DNA of 64,000 nucleotides from Microlunatus soli (GTDB lineage: Bacteria > Actinomycetota > Actinomycetes > Propionibacteriales > Propionibacteriaceae), in NCBI RefSeq assembly GCF_900105385.1, contig NZ_LT629772.1, positions 1,550,001 through 1,614,000 on the forward strand, in the 5' to 3' direction. The notes below the pieces were generated by a model that was given only the letters and a program-made list of their open reading frames with translations, ran no database searches and was not told where the DNA came from. Made by a program: the position numbers and the translations under genes. Shown here piece after piece: positions 63,671 through 64,000 of the stretch (the first letter of the stretch is position 1; each line of letters starts with the position of its first letter).

Positions 63671-64000
63671 TCAAATTCCGGCCGACGCTGACACCTGGCC
63701 GGCGGCGATTCGGTCGAGATCACGCACGGCGTAGCGCTGGTGTTCCCATTCCTCTTCCAAGATCGTGTGCAGACAGGACAACACCGTCTCGTTGTATTCG
63801 GGCGCATTCGGATTCGATACTTGACCCGCCAGGTCTTCCACGGTCACAGTCGAGAGGAATTCGGTCACCATCGCGACCCGTCCGACGCGCGCGTCGAGCA
63901 CTTCAGCGTAGGTCGGAATCCCGGCGACAAAGACCGAGTGATCAGCCCAGTCGGGCAAGTTGGCCCCGAGCGCGAGCGCATGGAACGGCTGTTCCTTCCC
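63671..64000 (-). CDS. DinB-like (mycothiol-dependent-enzyme type) family protein, 5' end outside window
   Basis: The visible 109 residues are the C-terminal half of a DinB_2-like four-helix protein. PFHALALGANLPDWADHSVF and YAEVLDARVGRVAMVTEFLS are followed by CLHTILEEEWEHQRYAVRDLDRI, where the helix with HxxxxxR/D is typical of the actinobacterial group that uses mycothiol. A TTG at 63958 gives a possible internal start, but the frame continues to the right edge without a stop, and upstream residues match the family, so the gene is incomplete here. Confidence 0.8.
   Translation of the reverse strand, partial: GKEQPFHALALGANLPDWADHSVFVAGIPTYAEVLDARVGRVAMVTEFLSTVTVEDLAGQVSNPNAPEYNETVLSCLHTILEEEWEHQRYAVRDLDRIAAGQVSASAGI

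Overview
The window is high-GC DNA from an actinobacterium. Supporting signs are a resuscitation-promoting factor, LtrA, a GT39 protein mannosyltransferase, an actinobacterial MarR/flavin-monooxygenase/FMN-reductase operon, a tRNA without an encoded CCA end, and many leaderless TANNNT-N6-7-start promoters. The gene repertoire would fit Propionibacteriales (Microlunatus-like), but that placement is a guess from gene style only.

Layout. (1) About 1-23 kb is a catabolic island: a D-aminoacylase-type amidohydrolase, a complete family-5 peptide-type ABC importer with an IclR regulator at the end of its operon, an alpha/beta hydrolase, a Gfo/Idh pair with a FAH-family hydrolase, a secreted sialidase-like protein, an enolase-superfamily dehydratase with a 2-hydroxyacid dehydrogenase and a GH36 alpha-galactosidase, a class III aminotransferase, a PIG-L deacetylase, and a P450 with its ferredoxin. 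Nine 15-bp operator-like palindromes (consensus near TGGAACGACGTTCCA) lie in front of nearly every transcription unit, several of them inside or next to a recognisable promoter, so the island looks like one IclR regulon. (2) 23-26 kb holds a Crp-like-domain histidine kinase and a receiver/thioredoxin-reductase-like fusion, then tRNA-Gln. (3) 26.6-33.5 kb holds a HAD hydrolase, a patatin-like protein, a MarR regulator, a GH35 beta-galactosidase and LtrA. (4) 33.5-39.2 kb is a tightly packed minus-strand cluster: PIG-L enzyme, ankyrin protein, two cytosine-deaminase-like amidohydrolases and an AtzD/barbiturase-like ring-opening amidohydrolase. This suggests breakdown of an N-heterocycle. (5) 39.6-49 kb is a housekeeping block (ispE, rsmA, rpf, nitroreductase, tatD, rsmI, pmt) interrupted between rsmA and ispE by an ECF41 sigma factor and its AhpD-like partner, with matching divergent ECF41 promoters. 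(6) 49-57 kb holds an internally shortened substrate-binding lipoprotein, a GH2 beta-galactosidase with a perfect LacI-type operator, and a large LuxR regulator. (7) 57-64 kb holds a fructosamine-kinase-like protein, an ArsR-like/serine hydrolase/membrane protein operon, the flavin monooxygenase/MarR/FMN reductase operon, a GNAT acetyltransferase and a partial DinB-like protein.

Non-coding content is unusually rich. The most striking item is a family of three ~160-bp elements (26.2, 30.2 and 47.3 kb). They share a conserved core at a fixed offset, while their long terminal arms and internal hairpins differ in sequence but stay self-complementary. That is the pattern expected of a conserved folded element, and all three are co-oriented with the gene immediately downstream. 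Other elements are a perfect 87-bp palindrome, REP-like repeats that sit at convergent gene junctions, and a cluster of ~50-bp direct repeats.
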